From Rhizobium sp. CF080 (GTDB taxonomy: Bacteria > Pseudomonadota > Alphaproteobacteria > Rhizobiales > Rhizobiaceae): a DNA stretch of 64,000 nucleotides. Position numbers and translations under genes: made by a program. Shown here in pieces: positions 11,080 through 22,315 of this stretch; position 1 is the first letter of the stretch; each line of letters begins with the position of its first letter. The stretch covers positions 62,001-126,000 of the forward strand of contig NZ_AKKC02000002.1 of the NCBI RefSeq assembly GCF_000282095.2, read 5' to 3'. The notes under the pieces are model-generated. The model was not told where the DNA came from, did not search any database, and saw nothing but the letters and a program-made list of their open reading frames with translations.

Positions 11080-11113
11080 CCAAGATTGGTTCCGGTCGAT
11101 CGACCGGCACAGC

Positions 11114-12949
11114 TTATGCAGCGCGAGAGTAACCGGAGCGACCGTCCGCATCGATACGGAACTGCTGGACCAGTTCAAGCAGGGCATCCGCTTCGCCCGC
11201 AAGGCGTCGGCTGGATTCGGCGGTTTCGCCGACCATGGCGCCGTTCTGCTGGGTCATCTGGTCCATACGGTTGACGGAATTGTTGATGTTTTGCAGTGCG
11301 GCCGACTGATCCTGGCTGGCTGTGGCGATCATTTCCACATGCTGGCTGACGCCAGTGATCTGCCGGCTGATCGCCGCCAGCACCTCACCCGCCTGCTGGA
11401 CGAGGCCGGCACCGGCGCCGACTTCCCGGCTCGACTGGGTGATCAGGTCCTTGATCTCCTTGGCGGCTCCGGCGGAACGCTGCGCCAGTTCCCGGACTTC
11501 CTGCGCCACGACAGCAAAACCCTTACCTGCCTCGCCGGCACGGGCCGCCTCGATGCCGGCGTTGAGCGCCAGGAGGTTGGTCTGGAAGGCGATGTCGTCG
11601 ATCACCTCGATGATCAGCTCGATCTTGCCCGAAGCTTCCTCGATGCGTCCCATGGCCGCGACCGCGTTGCTGACCACGCTGCCCGAACTGTCGGCACTCT
11701 TCTTGGTGAGCGCCACGGCCTGGTTGGCCTCGCGGGCGAGTTCGGCCGATGAACGAACCGTCGCGGTGATCTCGTCGACGGAAGCGGCCGTTTCTTCGAG
11801 GGAAGCTGCCTGAGTTTCCGTCCTGCGCGAAAGCTCGGTCGAGGAATGGCTGAGGTCGGTACTGCTCTTCTGGATGGAGAGCGTGCTTAGGCGAATATGG
11901 GAAAGCGTATCACGCAGCCGGACGATGGAGCCGTTGAAGTCGCTGCGCAACTGCTCCAGCCGACCCGAGAACGGCGTCTCGATCGTACCCGACAGATCGC
12001 CCTGAGCCAGGCGGGCCAAGGCCGCACCCAGCTCGCTGACGGCTGTATCTATCTGGCGGTCGACACGCTGCTTTTCGGCGTCGTTGCGGTGGCGCTCGGC
12101 TTCCGCTTCGGCGCGATCCTCGGCGCTGCGGCTTTCCATCAGCCGTTTCTCGCGGGCAGCATCCCGGAAGACTTCCAAGGCGCGGGCGATATTACCGAAT
12201 TCGCTGCGGCGCTCGGCAAAGGGAATTTCCGTAGCCTCATTACCCTCAGCCAGCGACCGCACCGTGCCGGTCAGAACGCCGAGTGGCCGGAGCAGCATTC
12301 GAAGCGCGAAGAGGCTTGCGAGACCGACCACCAGGAGAGCGGCAAGCGACGTGCCGACGACGATTTTGCCCAAGGTGGCGATATGGGCGAAATAGACTTC
12401 CATCGGAATGCCGATGAAGAGCAGGCCGGTGACGCCATTCGAAGCATTGGTGATCGGGAAATAGCCCGTCATGAAATCCTTGCCGAACAAAACTGCCGGA
12501 CCGAAATAGGCCTCGCCGCGCGCCAGGAACGGCTGCGCCGGGTGTTCCGCGGCCAGCTTTGTGCCGACGGCCCGCTCGCCTTTTTCCGTCTTCAGATTGG
12601 TCGAGACCCGGACATAGTCGCTGCCCTTCTTTTCGAACAGGGTCGCAACACCGCCGATGGCACTCGCGGTGCGATCGACCATGTCGTGATCTTTCAGCGC
12701 ACCCTCGCCCTGGCTGACACTGATGATCGCGCCGTCACGGATTTCGCTCTTGGCACCATCCATCTCCAAATCGTAAAGCAGGCTCATGGTGCGTATCGCC
12801 TTGCGGGCATCGTCCGCCGCCGAGCGCATGATATCGCCGCGCAGATAGGTATAGGTGAGACCACCGACGGCCATCACCGCAACAAAGATCATAAAGAGGC
12901 ATAGAAGAACGATCCGGGATACGACGGATGACGGCAGGATTTTGATCAT
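11114..12949 (-). CDS. methyl-accepting chemotaxis protein with periplasmic Cache domain
   Basis: 611-residue inner-membrane chemoreceptor. TM1 is at about 11-33, a periplasmic single-Cache region at about 40-190, TM2 at about 195-216 and HAMP at about 216-270. A long cytoplasmic MCP signalling domain contains the conserved hairpin tip around [23 protein letters not shown] 12949 gives a short basic N-terminus before TM1; the longer reading from 13051 adds an implausible tail. No C-terminal CheR-binding pentapeptide is seen. The ligand is unknown; Cache domains commonly bind organic acids or amines. It stands alone, away from che genes. Confidence 0.88.
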   Translation of the reverse strand: MIKILPSSVVSRIVLLCLFMIFVAVMAVGGLTYTYLRGDIMRSAADDARKAIRTMSLLYDLEMDGAKSEIRDGAIISVSQGEGALKDHDMVDRTASAIGGVATLFEKKGSDYVRVSTNLKTEKGERAVGTKLAAEHPAQPFLARGEAYFGPAVLFGKDFMTGYFPITNASNGVTGLLFIGIPMEVYFAHIATLGKIVVGTSLAALLVVGLASLFALRMLLRPLGVLTGTVRSLAEGNEATEIPFAERRSEFGNIARALEVFRDAAREKRLMESRSAEDRAEAEAERHRNDAEKQRVDRQIDTAVSELGAALARLAQGDLSGTIETPFSGRLEQLRSDFNGSIVRLRDTLSHIRLSTLSIQKSSTDLSHSSTELSRRTETQAASLEETAASVDEITATVRSSAELAREANQAVALTKKSADSSGSVVSNAVAAMGRIEEASGKIELIIEVIDDIAFQTNLLALNAGIEAARAGEAGKGFAVVAQEVRELAQRSAGAAKEIKDLITQSSREVGAGAGLVQQAGEVLAAISRQITGVSQHVEMIATASQDQSAALQNINNSVNRMDQMTQQNGAMVGETAESSRRLAGEADALLELVQQFRIDADGRSGYSRAA

Positions 12950-13166
12950 GAAGGCCAGCTTCCCCGCAACTAAGAACTGACCGAGTATCGCTGGCGGAAG
13001 TGAAAACTTACTAAATTTGAATGTAATAAAATACAGATGCCATTGAGGCACGAAGCACGCACAAACCTGAGGCCGGAGGTTCGCAAATCAAAATGCCAGC
13101 GCTCCGCGAGCGTGGCTGAAGACCGCCGCCATTCAGGCGCACGGCGAGATCAAAGAGCGGGGGCTC

Positions 13167-13304
13167 CTAGAAAAAAAGCGTCGGAAGCGCGAGGAGCGCA
13201 GCCGTTGCACCGATGGCGATCGCCAGAAAACGGAGACGAATGAGCTTCTGGTTATCCTGAACCTTAGCGATTGCTATTGCACGGGCACGGCTGGATTTCT
13301 GCAT
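13167..13304 (-). CDS. small membrane protein ORF (45 residues)
   Basis: ATG at 13304 and TAG at 13167-13169. The product has a basic N-terminal half (about residues 1-24) and a hydrophobic C-terminal segment (FLAIAIGATAALLALPTLFF), the pattern of a single-pass small membrane protein. GGAG lies about 10 nt upstream, which is a weak site. It sits between the flavoprotein gene and the chemoreceptor gene on the same strand. The support is composition and topology only. Confidence 0.4.
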   Translation of the reverse strand: MQKSSRARAIAIAKVQDNQKLIRLRFLAIAIGATAALLALPTLFF

Positions 13305-13444
13305 GGAAACGGCACTCCAAGGCAAGTTGCTCTGGCGCTTCAGCCGCCACCGGCAGGAAGCGCATGCCGCTTTAAACCATAGGATTTAGCTGGCATTAAG
13401 GCAGGATGGCTGGCGCACATTAACAAGTGCTGAATCAACCTATA

Positions 13445-14626
13445 CTACAAAGCCTCCCCACAAACATGGCCCGAGGCCCAGGCCCATTGGAAATTGTAAC
13501 CGCCGAGCCAGCCGGTCACGTCGACGCATTCGCCGATGAAATAAAGGCCGGGCACCGCCTTGGCCTGCATGGTCTTCGAGTCCAGTTCGGACGTGTCGAT
13601 GCCGCCGAGCGTTACCTCGGCCGTCCGATAACCTTCGGATCCGGCGGGCTTGATCGCCCAGTTCTGGATGGAGGCTGCCAGGCCCTCGATCGCCTTGTCG
13701 GAAAGATCGGCAAGATGAGCGGTCAGGCCACGCGCTTCGACGAAGAATTGCGCCAGCCGTTTCGGCAGCACTTCCGCCAGCACCGTCTGCGCCGCCTGGC
13801 GACCGTTGACCTTGCGGGCGGTCTTGAGCATCGCTGCGATATCGAGATCGGGCTCGATGACAAGCGCTACGTCGTCGCCTTCCCGCCAGTAAGACGAAAT
13901 CTGCAGGATCGACGGACCGCTCAAGCCCCGGTGGGTGAAAAGCAGAGCCTCGCGAAAACCCGTCCTGCCGTGGCGGACCTCGGCCGGCACCGCGATGCCG
14001 GAGAGCGGCGAGAGCTTTTCGAGCAGGTTCGGATCGAGCGTCAGCGGCACCAGCGCCGGACGGGTCTCGACGATCTTCAAGCCGAACTGCCTGGCGATAT
14101 CGTAGGCAAAGCCGGTGGCCCCCATCTTGGGGATCGACTTGCCGCCGGTGGCGACCACCACGGATCCCACTTCCACTGGCCCGTCGGTGGTAGCGATGCG
14201 GAAGCCATCGGACGTCTTTTCGAGCGACGTGATCTGTTTCTGCAGCTCGAGCACCACGTTCGCCGCCTTCATCTCGGACAGCAGCATGCGGATGATATCC
14301 TTGGCGCTATCGTCGCAGAAGAGCTGGCCGAGCGTCTTTTCATGCCAGGCGATACCGTGGCGTTCGACCATGTCGAGAAAATCGCGGGGCGTGTACCGGG
14401 CGAGCGCCGATTTGGCGAAATGCGGATTGGCGGAGAGATAGTTCTTCGCAGTCGCATGGATATTGGTGAAATTGCAGCGGCCGCCGCCGGAAATGCGGAT
14501 CTTCTCGCCCGGCGCCTTGGCATGGTCGAGCACGAGCACCGACCGACCGCGCCCGCCCGCCCGGATGGCGCACATCATGCCCGCCCCGCCGGCGCCCAGA
14601 ACCACCACGTCGAATTTCCGCGTCAC
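13445..14626 (-). CDS. HI0933/BaiN-family NAD(P)/FAD-dependent oxidoreductase
   Basis: 393 residues. The dinucleotide-binding motif GAGGAG is at residues 11-16, and an acid (VLVLDHA) follows the second strand. The family-typical C-terminus FIGECVDVTGWLGGYNFQWA is present. Members of this flavoprotein family have mostly unknown substrates; some reduce flavins or bile-acid intermediates. The start at 14626 places the Rossmann strand at the N-terminus as usual. The gene is divergent from the PuuA-like gene across 125 bp. Confidence 0.85.
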   Translation of the reverse strand: MTRKFDVVVLGAGGAGMMCAIRAGGRGRSVLVLDHAKAPGEKIRISGGGRCNFTNIHATAKNYLSANPHFAKSALARYTPRDFLDMVERHGIAWHEKTLGQLFCDDSAKDIIRMLLSEMKAANVVLELQKQITSLEKTSDGFRIATTDGPVEVGSVVVATGGKSIPKMGATGFAYDIARQFGLKIVETRPALVPLTLDPNLLEKLSPLSGIAVPAEVRHGRTGFREALLFTHRGLSGPSILQISSYWREGDDVALVIEPDLDIAAMLKTARKVNGRQAAQTVLAEVLPKRLAQFFVEARGLTAHLADLSDKAIEGLAASIQNWAIKPAGSEGYRTAEVTLGGIDTSELDSKTMQAKAVPGLYFIGECVDVTGWLGGYNFQWAWASGHVCGEAL

Positions 14627-14751
14627 CGCATGCTCCTTGTTTCGATATCTGCTTTTTCGATCGGCAACTCAAAGTCAATGGCGTCTCCCCCTCGCCATTC
14701 GCCAATCCGTGGTTATGATGGAACATTCGATCAACCTCACCCCGATGTGTC

Positions 14752-16191
14752 ATGCCGCGCAAAAAAACCGCTCCCGCCCTCGCAACCGGCACCGTGGCGA
14801 AAGCCGCGACTGCCCAGCCGACGCTCACTTCGCTCAGAGGCGTCGCGGACTGGCGGGAGGCCGCCGCGTGGCTTCGGGCTCGAGGGATAGAGGATATCGA
14901 GTGCATCACGCCCGATCTCGCCGGCGTGCCGCGCGGCAAGATGATGCCCTCTTCGAAGTTCACCTCGAATACCTCGCTGGCACTGCCGTCCGCCCTCTAC
15001 CGGCACACCATTTCCGGCGAATACCCCGAGGAGACCGGCACATTCCGCTACGAGCCGCGCGACAGCGACCTGAAGCTGGTGCCTGATCTTTCGACCCTGG
15101 CGGTGGTGCCCTGGGAAACCGACCCAACCGCGCAGGTGATCTGCGACATCGTCGATACCGAGGGCAAGGCGGTTCCCTATACGCCGCGCAACGTCCTGAA
15201 GAACATCCTCAAGCTCTATGAGGAGCGAGGCTGGAAACCGGTCGTGGCGCCGGAAATCGAATTCTACCTCGTCGCCAAGAACGACGACCCGGATTATCCG
15301 CTGCATCCGCCGAAGGGTCGGTCCGGCCGCTCCATTCTCGGCGGCCAGGGCTATTCGATCGCCGGCATCAACGAATTCGACGAGCTGATCGACGACATCT
15401 ACCATTTTTCGGAAAAGCAGGGTCTCGAGATCGATACCCTGATCCACGAGGAGGGCCCGGCGCAGCTCGAGATCAACCTGCGCCACGGCGACCCGATCGA
15501 ACTCGCCGACCAGGTGTTCATGTTCAAGCGTACCATCCGCGAGGCGGCCCTGAAACACGGCATCTACGCGACGTTCATGGCCAAGCCCATGCAGGGCCAG
15601 GCGGGCTCGGCAATGCACATCCACCAGTCGGTGGTCGACATCAAGACCGGCAAGAACGTCTTCTCGAACCCGGACGGCTCGGCTTCCAAGGAGTTTTTCC
15701 ACTTCATCGGCGGCATGCAGACCTATGTGCCGAAGACGCTCGCCATGATGGCGCCCTATGTGAACTCCTACCGCCGCCTGACGCCCGACATGTCGGCACC
15801 GGTCAACAATGCCTGGGGCTACGATAATCGGACCACCGCCTTCCGCGTGCCGGTCTCGGATGCGAACGCCCGCCGCGTCGAAAACCGCCTGCCGAGCTCG
15901 GACGCCAATCCCTATCTGGCGCTCGCGGCCTCGCTCGGCTGCGGCCTGCTCGGCATCATGAACGCGATCGAGCCGGGACCGCCGACCGAGGATACAGCCA
16001 ACGAGGGGTCGATCGAACTGCCGCGCGGCCTGCTCGAAGCCGTGTCGCTGCTCGAATCCGATCCGGCGCTCGCCGGCGTCTTCAGCTCTGAATTCATCGG
16101 CCTCTATGCCGGCGTCAAACGCGGCGAATTCGAGACTTTCATGCAGGTTATCAGCCCCTGGGAGCGGGAATTCCTGCTTCTCAACGTGTGA
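14752..16191 (+). CDS. puuA: glutamine synthetase-family enzyme, probable gamma-glutamylputrescine synthetase
   Basis: 479 residues of the class-I glutamine synthetase fold. The N-terminal beta-grasp region contains IECITPDLAGVPRGK, as in PuuA-type enzymes. The catalytic domain carries the metal and glutamate ligands EIEFY (about 166) and the EEGPAQLEINL and AMHIHQS motifs. PuuA joins glutamate to putrescine with ATP in the cytoplasm. A flavin oxidase of the PuuB type follows 10 nt later and a putrescine importer lies 6 kb away, which supports a polyamine role over ammonia assimilation. The substrate could be another amine. Confidence 0.72.
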   Translation: MPRKKTAPALATGTVAKAATAQPTLTSLRGVADWREAAAWLRARGIEDIECITPDLAGVPRGKMMPSSKFTSNTSLALPSALYRHTISGEYPEETGTFRYEPRDSDLKLVPDLSTLAVVPWETDPTAQVICDIVDTEGKAVPYTPRNVLKNILKLYEERGWKPVVAPEIEFYLVAKNDDPDYPLHPPKGRSGRSILGGQGYSIAGINEFDELIDDIYHFSEKQGLEIDTLIHEEGPAQLEINLRHGDPIELADQVFMFKRTIREAALKHGIYATFMAKPMQGQAGSAMHIHQSVVDIKTGKNVFSNPDGSASKEFFHFIGGMQTYVPKTLAMMAPYVNSYRRLTPDMSAPVNNAWGYDNRTTAFRVPVSDANARRVENRLPSSDANPYLALAASLGCGLLGIMNAIEPGPPTEDTANEGSIELPRGLLEAVSLLESDPALAGVFSSEFIGLYAGVKRGEFETFMQVISPWEREFLLLNV

Positions 16192-16201
16192 GGGCTGCTC
16201 C

Positions 16202-17503
16202 TTGGATGAATGGCAGAGCCCGATCGCGCCGGGGATTTCCTGGTATCAGGCAACAGTCCGCGAGCGGCCGACCTATCCGGCGCTCGACGGATCGAAATCG
16301 GTCGATGTGGCGATCGTCGGCGGCGGCTATACCGGCCTGCAGGCAGCCTACAATCTGGCAAAAGCCGGCATTTCCGTCGCGCTGATCGAGGCAAACCGCT
16401 TCGGCGACGGGGCGTCCGGCCGCAATGGCGGACAGATGGGCACCGGGCAGCGCTGGGCGCCGGAGGATCTTGAAAAGGAGATCGGCTACGAGCGATCCAA
16501 GGCGCTGTTCGACATGGCCGAGAGCGCCAAGCGGCACCTTCTCGACTTTGCCGAGGCCCACGGCATCGACATCGACTACATACCGGGTCAGATGAACGTC
16601 TCCCACAGACAAGGCCATGAGAAGGATTACCGGGCGACCGCCGAGATCGCTGCGGAGCGCTACGGTTATCCGCACATCTCCTTCATGGACGGCCGGGAGA
16701 CCGCTGAGCGGCTCGGCACCAAAGACTATTATTACGGCGTGCGCGACACCGGCACCGGCCATATTCATCCGCTGAAACTGCTGGTCGGGCTTGCCCGCAC
16801 GGCGCAGGCGGCGGGAGCGCAGATTTTCGAGATGACCAGCGCGACGGGCATCGAAAAAACAAGAAACGGACCGGGCGGCAAGATTCTGGTCCGGACACCC
16901 AAGGGCACCCTGACTGCCGACCGCGTCCTGATCGCCACTAACGCCTATATCGGCAATCTGGAGCCGGTCACAGCCGCCCATATCATGCCGATCGGCTCCT
17001 TCATCGCCGCGACTGCGCCGCTCGACGATTTTCCCGGCATCATCCCCGGCGGCGAGGCCGTCGCTGATTCGCGGTTCGTGGTACGCTATTTCCGCAAGAG
17101 CCGGGACAACCGGCTGCTGTTCGGCGGCCGCGAGGTCTATACGTCGAGCAACCCGGCAGACACTGCAAATGCCATCCGCAAGCAGATAGTCGACACCTAT
17201 CCGGCGCTCAAAGACGTTGAAATCACCCATGCCTGGGGCGGAAATGTCGGGATCACCATGCCGCGCCAGCCCTTTGTGCGCGAAGTCATGCCGGGGGTCA
17301 CGTCGATCGGCGGTTATTCCGGTCATGGCGTGATGCTGTCAAACTATTGTGGCAAGCTTTATGCTGATATGGTCGGCGGCAAGGCGACGGATCTCGACCA
17401 CCTCGCCGCACTCAAAATTCCTGCCTTCCCAGGCGGGCGTCACATGCGGACCCCACTGCTTTTCCTTGCTCTCACGTGGTTTGCGCTGCGGGACAGGCTC
17501 TGA
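16202..17503 (+). CDS. puuB: FAD-dependent oxidoreductase, probable gamma-glutamylputrescine oxidase
   Basis: 433 residues of the DAO/PuuB family. The FAD-binding motif VAIVGGGYTGLQAA follows an N-terminal WYQATV segment typical of PuuB, and the C-terminus has GYSGHGVMLS near the flavin. I place the start at TTG 16202: GAGGG lies 7 nt upstream, the gene then begins 10 nt after the puuA-like stop, and the length matches PuuB (426 in E. coli). In-frame sequence further upstream overlaps puuA. It would oxidise gamma-glutamylputrescine to the aldehyde. Genes for PuuC and PuuD are not in the window. Confidence 0.75.
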   Translation: MDEWQSPIAPGISWYQATVRERPTYPALDGSKSVDVAIVGGGYTGLQAAYNLAKAGISVALIEANRFGDGASGRNGGQMGTGQRWAPEDLEKEIGYERSKALFDMAESAKRHLLDFAEAHGIDIDYIPGQMNVSHRQGHEKDYRATAEIAAERYGYPHISFMDGRETAERLGTKDYYYGVRDTGTGHIHPLKLLVGLARTAQAAGAQIFEMTSATGIEKTRNGPGGKILVRTPKGTLTADRVLIATNAYIGNLEPVTAAHIMPIGSFIAATAPLDDFPGIIPGGEAVADSRFVVRYFRKSRDNRLLFGGREVYTSSNPADTANAIRKQIVDTYPALKDVEITHAWGGNVGITMPRQPFVREVMPGVTSIGGYSGHGVMLSNYCGKLYADMVGGKATDLDHLAALKIPAFPGGRHMRTPLLFLALTWFALRDRL

Positions 17504-17605
17504 CAAGGCAAGGTTCCTAACACACTTCGGAAGCCAATTCGGGCTAGCGTTTTTAAATCGATTAGAATAAGTATGCACCCAACTATGCAGGACGAAAGAA
17601 CAGCG

Positions 17606-19078
17606 ATGAGCAGCCAGATCATCCCAGTTGAAGCCTTTGATTGTATCGTGTTCGGTGGTACCGGCGACCTTGCGGAACGCAAGCTCCTTCCGGCACTCTA
17701 CCACCGGCAAATCGAGGGTCAGTTCACCGAGCCAACCCGTATCATCGGCGCCTCGCGCAGTGCGCTTTCACATGAGGATTACCGCAAGTTCGCCCAGGAT
17801 GCTCTGAAAGAGCATCTGAAGAAGGGCGAATACGACGAGGCGGAAGTCCAGAAATTCCTCCAGCGGCTCTATTACGTCTCGGTCGACGCCAAGGCCGATG
17901 GGGGCTGGGCCGAACTCAAGAAGCTGCTCGAGGACGGCAAGGAGCGCATCCGTGTTTTCTACCTCGCCGTCGCCCCGGGCATTTTCGGTGCAATCTCGGA
18001 AAAGATCCGCGACCACAAGCTGATCACCAAATCGACCCGCATCGTCGTCGAAAAGCCGATCGGCCGCGATCTTGCCTCGGCGCTCGAACTTAACGACACG
18101 ATCGGACGGGTGTTCAAGGAAGAGCAGATTTTCCGCATCGACCACTATCTCGGCAAGGAGACGGTGCAGAACCTGATGGCGCTGCGCTTCGCCAATGCGC
18201 TCTACGAGCCGCTGTGGAACGCCGATCACATCGATCACGTGCAGATCACCGTCGCCGAAGCGGTCGGCCTCGAAGGCCGCGCCGGCTATTACGACACGGC
18301 CGGAGCGCTGCGCGACATGGTGCAGAACCACATCCTGCAGCTCCTCTGCCTTGTCGCCATGGAAGTGCCCTCCTCCATGAATTCGGAATCCGTGCGCGAC
18401 GAAAAGCTCAAGGTGCTACGCGCGCTGAAGCCGATCACCGAGGCCAATGTCGAGCAGATGACGGTGCGCGGCCAGTACCGCGCCGGCGCATCCGCGGGCG
18501 GCCCGGTCAAGGGCTATCTCGATGAGCTCGAAGGCGGCGTTTCCAACACTGAAACCTTCGTCGCCATCAAGGCCGAGATCGGCAACTGGCGCTGGGCCGG
18601 CGTGCCCTTCTACATCCGCACCGGCAAGCGGCTCGCAGCCCGCATGTCCGAGATCGTCATCACCTTCAAGCCGATTCCGCACAATATCTTCGATGCCGCC
18701 GCCGGCCGCATATCAGCCAACCAGCTGATCATCCGCCTGCAGCCGGACGAAGGCGTCAAGCAGTCGCTGATGATCAAGGACCCCGGCCCGGGCGGCATGC
18801 GGCTGCGCAATGTCTCGCTCGACATGAGCTTTGCGGAAGCCTTCTCGGTGCGCAATCCGGATGCCTACGAGCGGCTGCTGACCGACACGATCCGCTCCAA
18901 CCAGACGCTGTTCATGCGTCGCGACGAAGTGGAAGCCGCATGGCACTGGGTCGATCCGATCCTCAAAGGCTGGGAAGCGGCCGGCCAGCAGGTGCAGGGT
19001 TATACCGCCGGCACATGGGGACCGAGCCAAGCCATCGCCCTCATCGAGCGCGACGGCCGCACATGGCATGAAGGTTGA
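17606..19078 (+). CDS. zwf: glucose-6-phosphate 1-dehydrogenase
   Basis: 490 residues. The N-terminal coenzyme motif FGGTGDLAERKLLPALY lies near residue 12, and the active-site signature RIDHYLGKE is near residue 177. It oxidises glucose 6-phosphate to 6-phosphogluconolactone, the first step of the Entner-Doudoroff and pentose-phosphate routes. ATG 17606 (MSSQIIPVE) matches the known rhizobial N-terminus and length of about 491; ATGs at 17573 and 17585 would add 11 or 7 residues. First gene of zwf-pgl-edd. Confidence 0.95.
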   Translation: MSSQIIPVEAFDCIVFGGTGDLAERKLLPALYHRQIEGQFTEPTRIIGASRSALSHEDYRKFAQDALKEHLKKGEYDEAEVQKFLQRLYYVSVDAKADGGWAELKKLLEDGKERIRVFYLAVAPGIFGAISEKIRDHKLITKSTRIVVEKPIGRDLASALELNDTIGRVFKEEQIFRIDHYLGKETVQNLMALRFANALYEPLWNADHIDHVQITVAEAVGLEGRAGYYDTAGALRDMVQNHILQLLCLVAMEVPSSMNSESVRDEKLKVLRALKPITEANVEQMTVRGQYRAGASAGGPVKGYLDELEGGVSNTETFVAIKAEIGNWRWAGVPFYIRTGKRLAARMSEIVITFKPIPHNIFDAAAGRISANQLIIRLQPDEGVKQSLMIKDPGPGGMRLRNVSLDMSFAEAFSVRNPDAYERLLTDTIRSNQTLFMRRDEVEAAWHWVDPILKGWEAAGQQVQGYTAGTWGPSQAIALIERDGRTWHEG

Positions 19079-19083
19079 CGGCC

Positions 19084-19782
19084 ATGACCGTGAATACGCA
19101 TGAATTCTCCGATGCCGCAGCCCTCGCCGCCAGTCTGGCGGACGAGGTTGCAGCACAGCTTGAAACCGCGATCCGCGACCGGGGCATCGCCTCGATCGCT
19201 GTCTCGGGCGGTTCGACCCCGAAGAAGTTCTTCGAGGCGCTGGCGACCCGCGATATCGACTGGGGCAAGGTTTCGGTGACGCTGGTCGACGAACGTTTCG
19301 TGCCGGCAGACAGCCCGCGTTCAAACCACCTTCTGGTTTCGACGCATCTTCTGAAGGATAAGGCGGCCGCGGCGAAGTTCATCCCGCTCTACTACGAAGC
19401 GCCCTCGATCGAGGACGCTGCGGTGATCGCAACGGACAAGACCTCCAGCATCGGCCAACCCTTCGATGTGGCGATCCTCGGCATGGGCGGCGACGGCCAC
19501 ACGGCTTCGTTCTTTCCGCATGGGAACAACCTCGCCCGGGCGCTCGACCTTTCCGGCCCGCGCGGCGTGCTGACCATGCAGGCGGAAGGTGCGGGCGAAG
19601 AGCGGCTGACCTTCTCGTTCGCCAGCCTTTCGGACGCCCGTTTTCTGGCGCTGCATATCGAAGGCCAGGGCAAGAAGGACGTGCTCGAAACAGCAAAGGC
19701 CGGATCCGACGAAACCGACATGCCGGTCCGCGCCGTGCTCAATCGCGCCGCCTCACCGCTGCAGATTTTCTGGGCGCCCTAA
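19084..19782 (+). CDS. pgl: 6-phosphogluconolactonase
   Basis: 232 residues of the NagB/RpiA-like lactonase family. It has the family motifs VSGGSTP near residue 40, VDERFVP and GMGGDGHTASFFP. It hydrolyses 6-phosphogluconolactone made by Zwf. The start is 5 nt after the zwf stop (ATG 19084, with GAAGG upstream); a TTG at 19075 that overlaps the zwf stop is a weaker alternative. Part of zwf-pgl-edd. Confidence 0.93.
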   Translation: MTVNTHEFSDAAALAASLADEVAAQLETAIRDRGIASIAVSGGSTPKKFFEALATRDIDWGKVSVTLVDERFVPADSPRSNHLLVSTHLLKDKAAAAKFIPLYYEAPSIEDAAVIATDKTSSIGQPFDVAILGMGGDGHTASFFPHGNNLARALDLSGPRGVLTMQAEGAGEERLTFSFASLSDARFLALHIEGQGKKDVLETAKAGSDETDMPVRAVLNRAASPLQIFWAP

Positions 19783-19879
19783 AGCGCCGACTTTTCAACA
19801 CGAGCAATCCCGGTGGCTTAGGGCCCTTCCGAAGGTCCTGCCCCTCCCAAGCCGGGGTTGAGCACAAGAGGACAAGACC

Positions 19880-21697
<1,818 letters not shown>

Positions 21698-21722
21698 ACG
21701 AGGCGATGTGCGTTAACAAGAC

Positions 21723-21764
21723 AAACAAGCAGGGCGGCCAACCCAATGGCCGCCCTGTTTGTTT
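21723..21764. terminator. strong (bidirectional) intrinsic terminator after edd
   Basis: An 18-bp stem with one G-T mismatch surrounds the 6-nt loop ACCCAA. The core is CAGGGCGGCCA pairing with TGGCCGCCCTG, and it ends in TTTGTTT. The arms carry A/T-rich ends on both sides, so it can serve both edd on the plus strand and the PilZ gene on the minus strand. Confidence 0.85.
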
Positions 21765-21780
21765 CAAACCATGAATCTTG

Positions 21781-22137
21781 TTACCAGGAGCGGATATCCA
21801 GCGTCCGGTCGCGATGGTTCGGGTGGGTCGAGAATACGAAGATGCGGTCCAGTTCCTTCTTTGTGAGCAGAGACAGGAAACGGACCTCGATCGTGTTGTT
21901 GGCGTTGGTGCGCATCAGCAGGCAGCCGACCTTGGAAATGCGGGCATCCGGAATATCGAGATAGAACTGCTTCGGCAGATTATACTGTGTCAGGATGCCG
22001 AGAACGGCGCCGCTCATCGAGATGCGGATGACGTCGCAGCGGCGCTGCGCCATGTTCATCACGCCGTTTTCCGTATATTCGATACGCGCCGCGTTCATCG
22101 TGTCTTCCATCTTGAACCGGGCTTCCCGGTCGTACAT
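21781..22137 (-). CDS. PilZ-domain protein (putative c-di-GMP effector)
   Basis: 118 residues resembling the short stand-alone PilZ proteins of rhizobia. The N-terminal part has a basic segment around QRRCDVIRISMSG, in the place of the RxxxR/DxSxxG motif. The DxSxxG element is degenerate (SMSGA), so nucleotide binding is not certain. ATG 22137 is chosen because GGAAGAG lies 6 nt upstream; a longer reading from 22191 lacks such a site. It is monocistronic and converges on edd. Confidence 0.65.
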   Translation of the reverse strand: MYDREARFKMEDTMNAARIEYTENGVMNMAQRRCDVIRISMSGAVLGILTQYNLPKQFYLDIPDARISKVGCLLMRTNANNTIEVRFLSLLTKKELDRIFVFSTHPNHRDRTLDIRSW

Positions 22138-22246
22138 GAAAGACTCTTCCTTATTCAAAAAGTGATTTTTGTTACCTGGTGCCGCGCTCACGACATCCCT
22201 CCATTTCTTTACAGGAGAAAGCTAGCCGGCGAAATTTAACAGAGAG

Positions 22247-22277
22247 TTTTGGAGTCCCAAATCAGGACAACTCCAAA
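22247..22277 (-). terminator. possible terminator after aglK
   Basis: The minus-strand RNA can pair TTTGGAGT with ACTCCAAA (8 bp) around a 14-nt loop about 40 nt past the aglK stop. The following T-tract is poor, so termination efficiency is doubtful. Confidence 0.4.
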
Positions 22278-22315
22278 TGCAAATCGCAAAATCATGGTAA
22301 ACAGGCCGTTACCCC

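Noticed and set aside
13037..13243. 68-codon plus-strand ORF
   Set aside because: Arg/Ser-rich composition without a ribosome-binding site. It overlaps the better small membrane ORF on the other strand.
13427..14890. 487-codon open frame on the plus strand
   Set aside because: It is antisense to the HI0933-type flavoprotein and has no recognisable motif.
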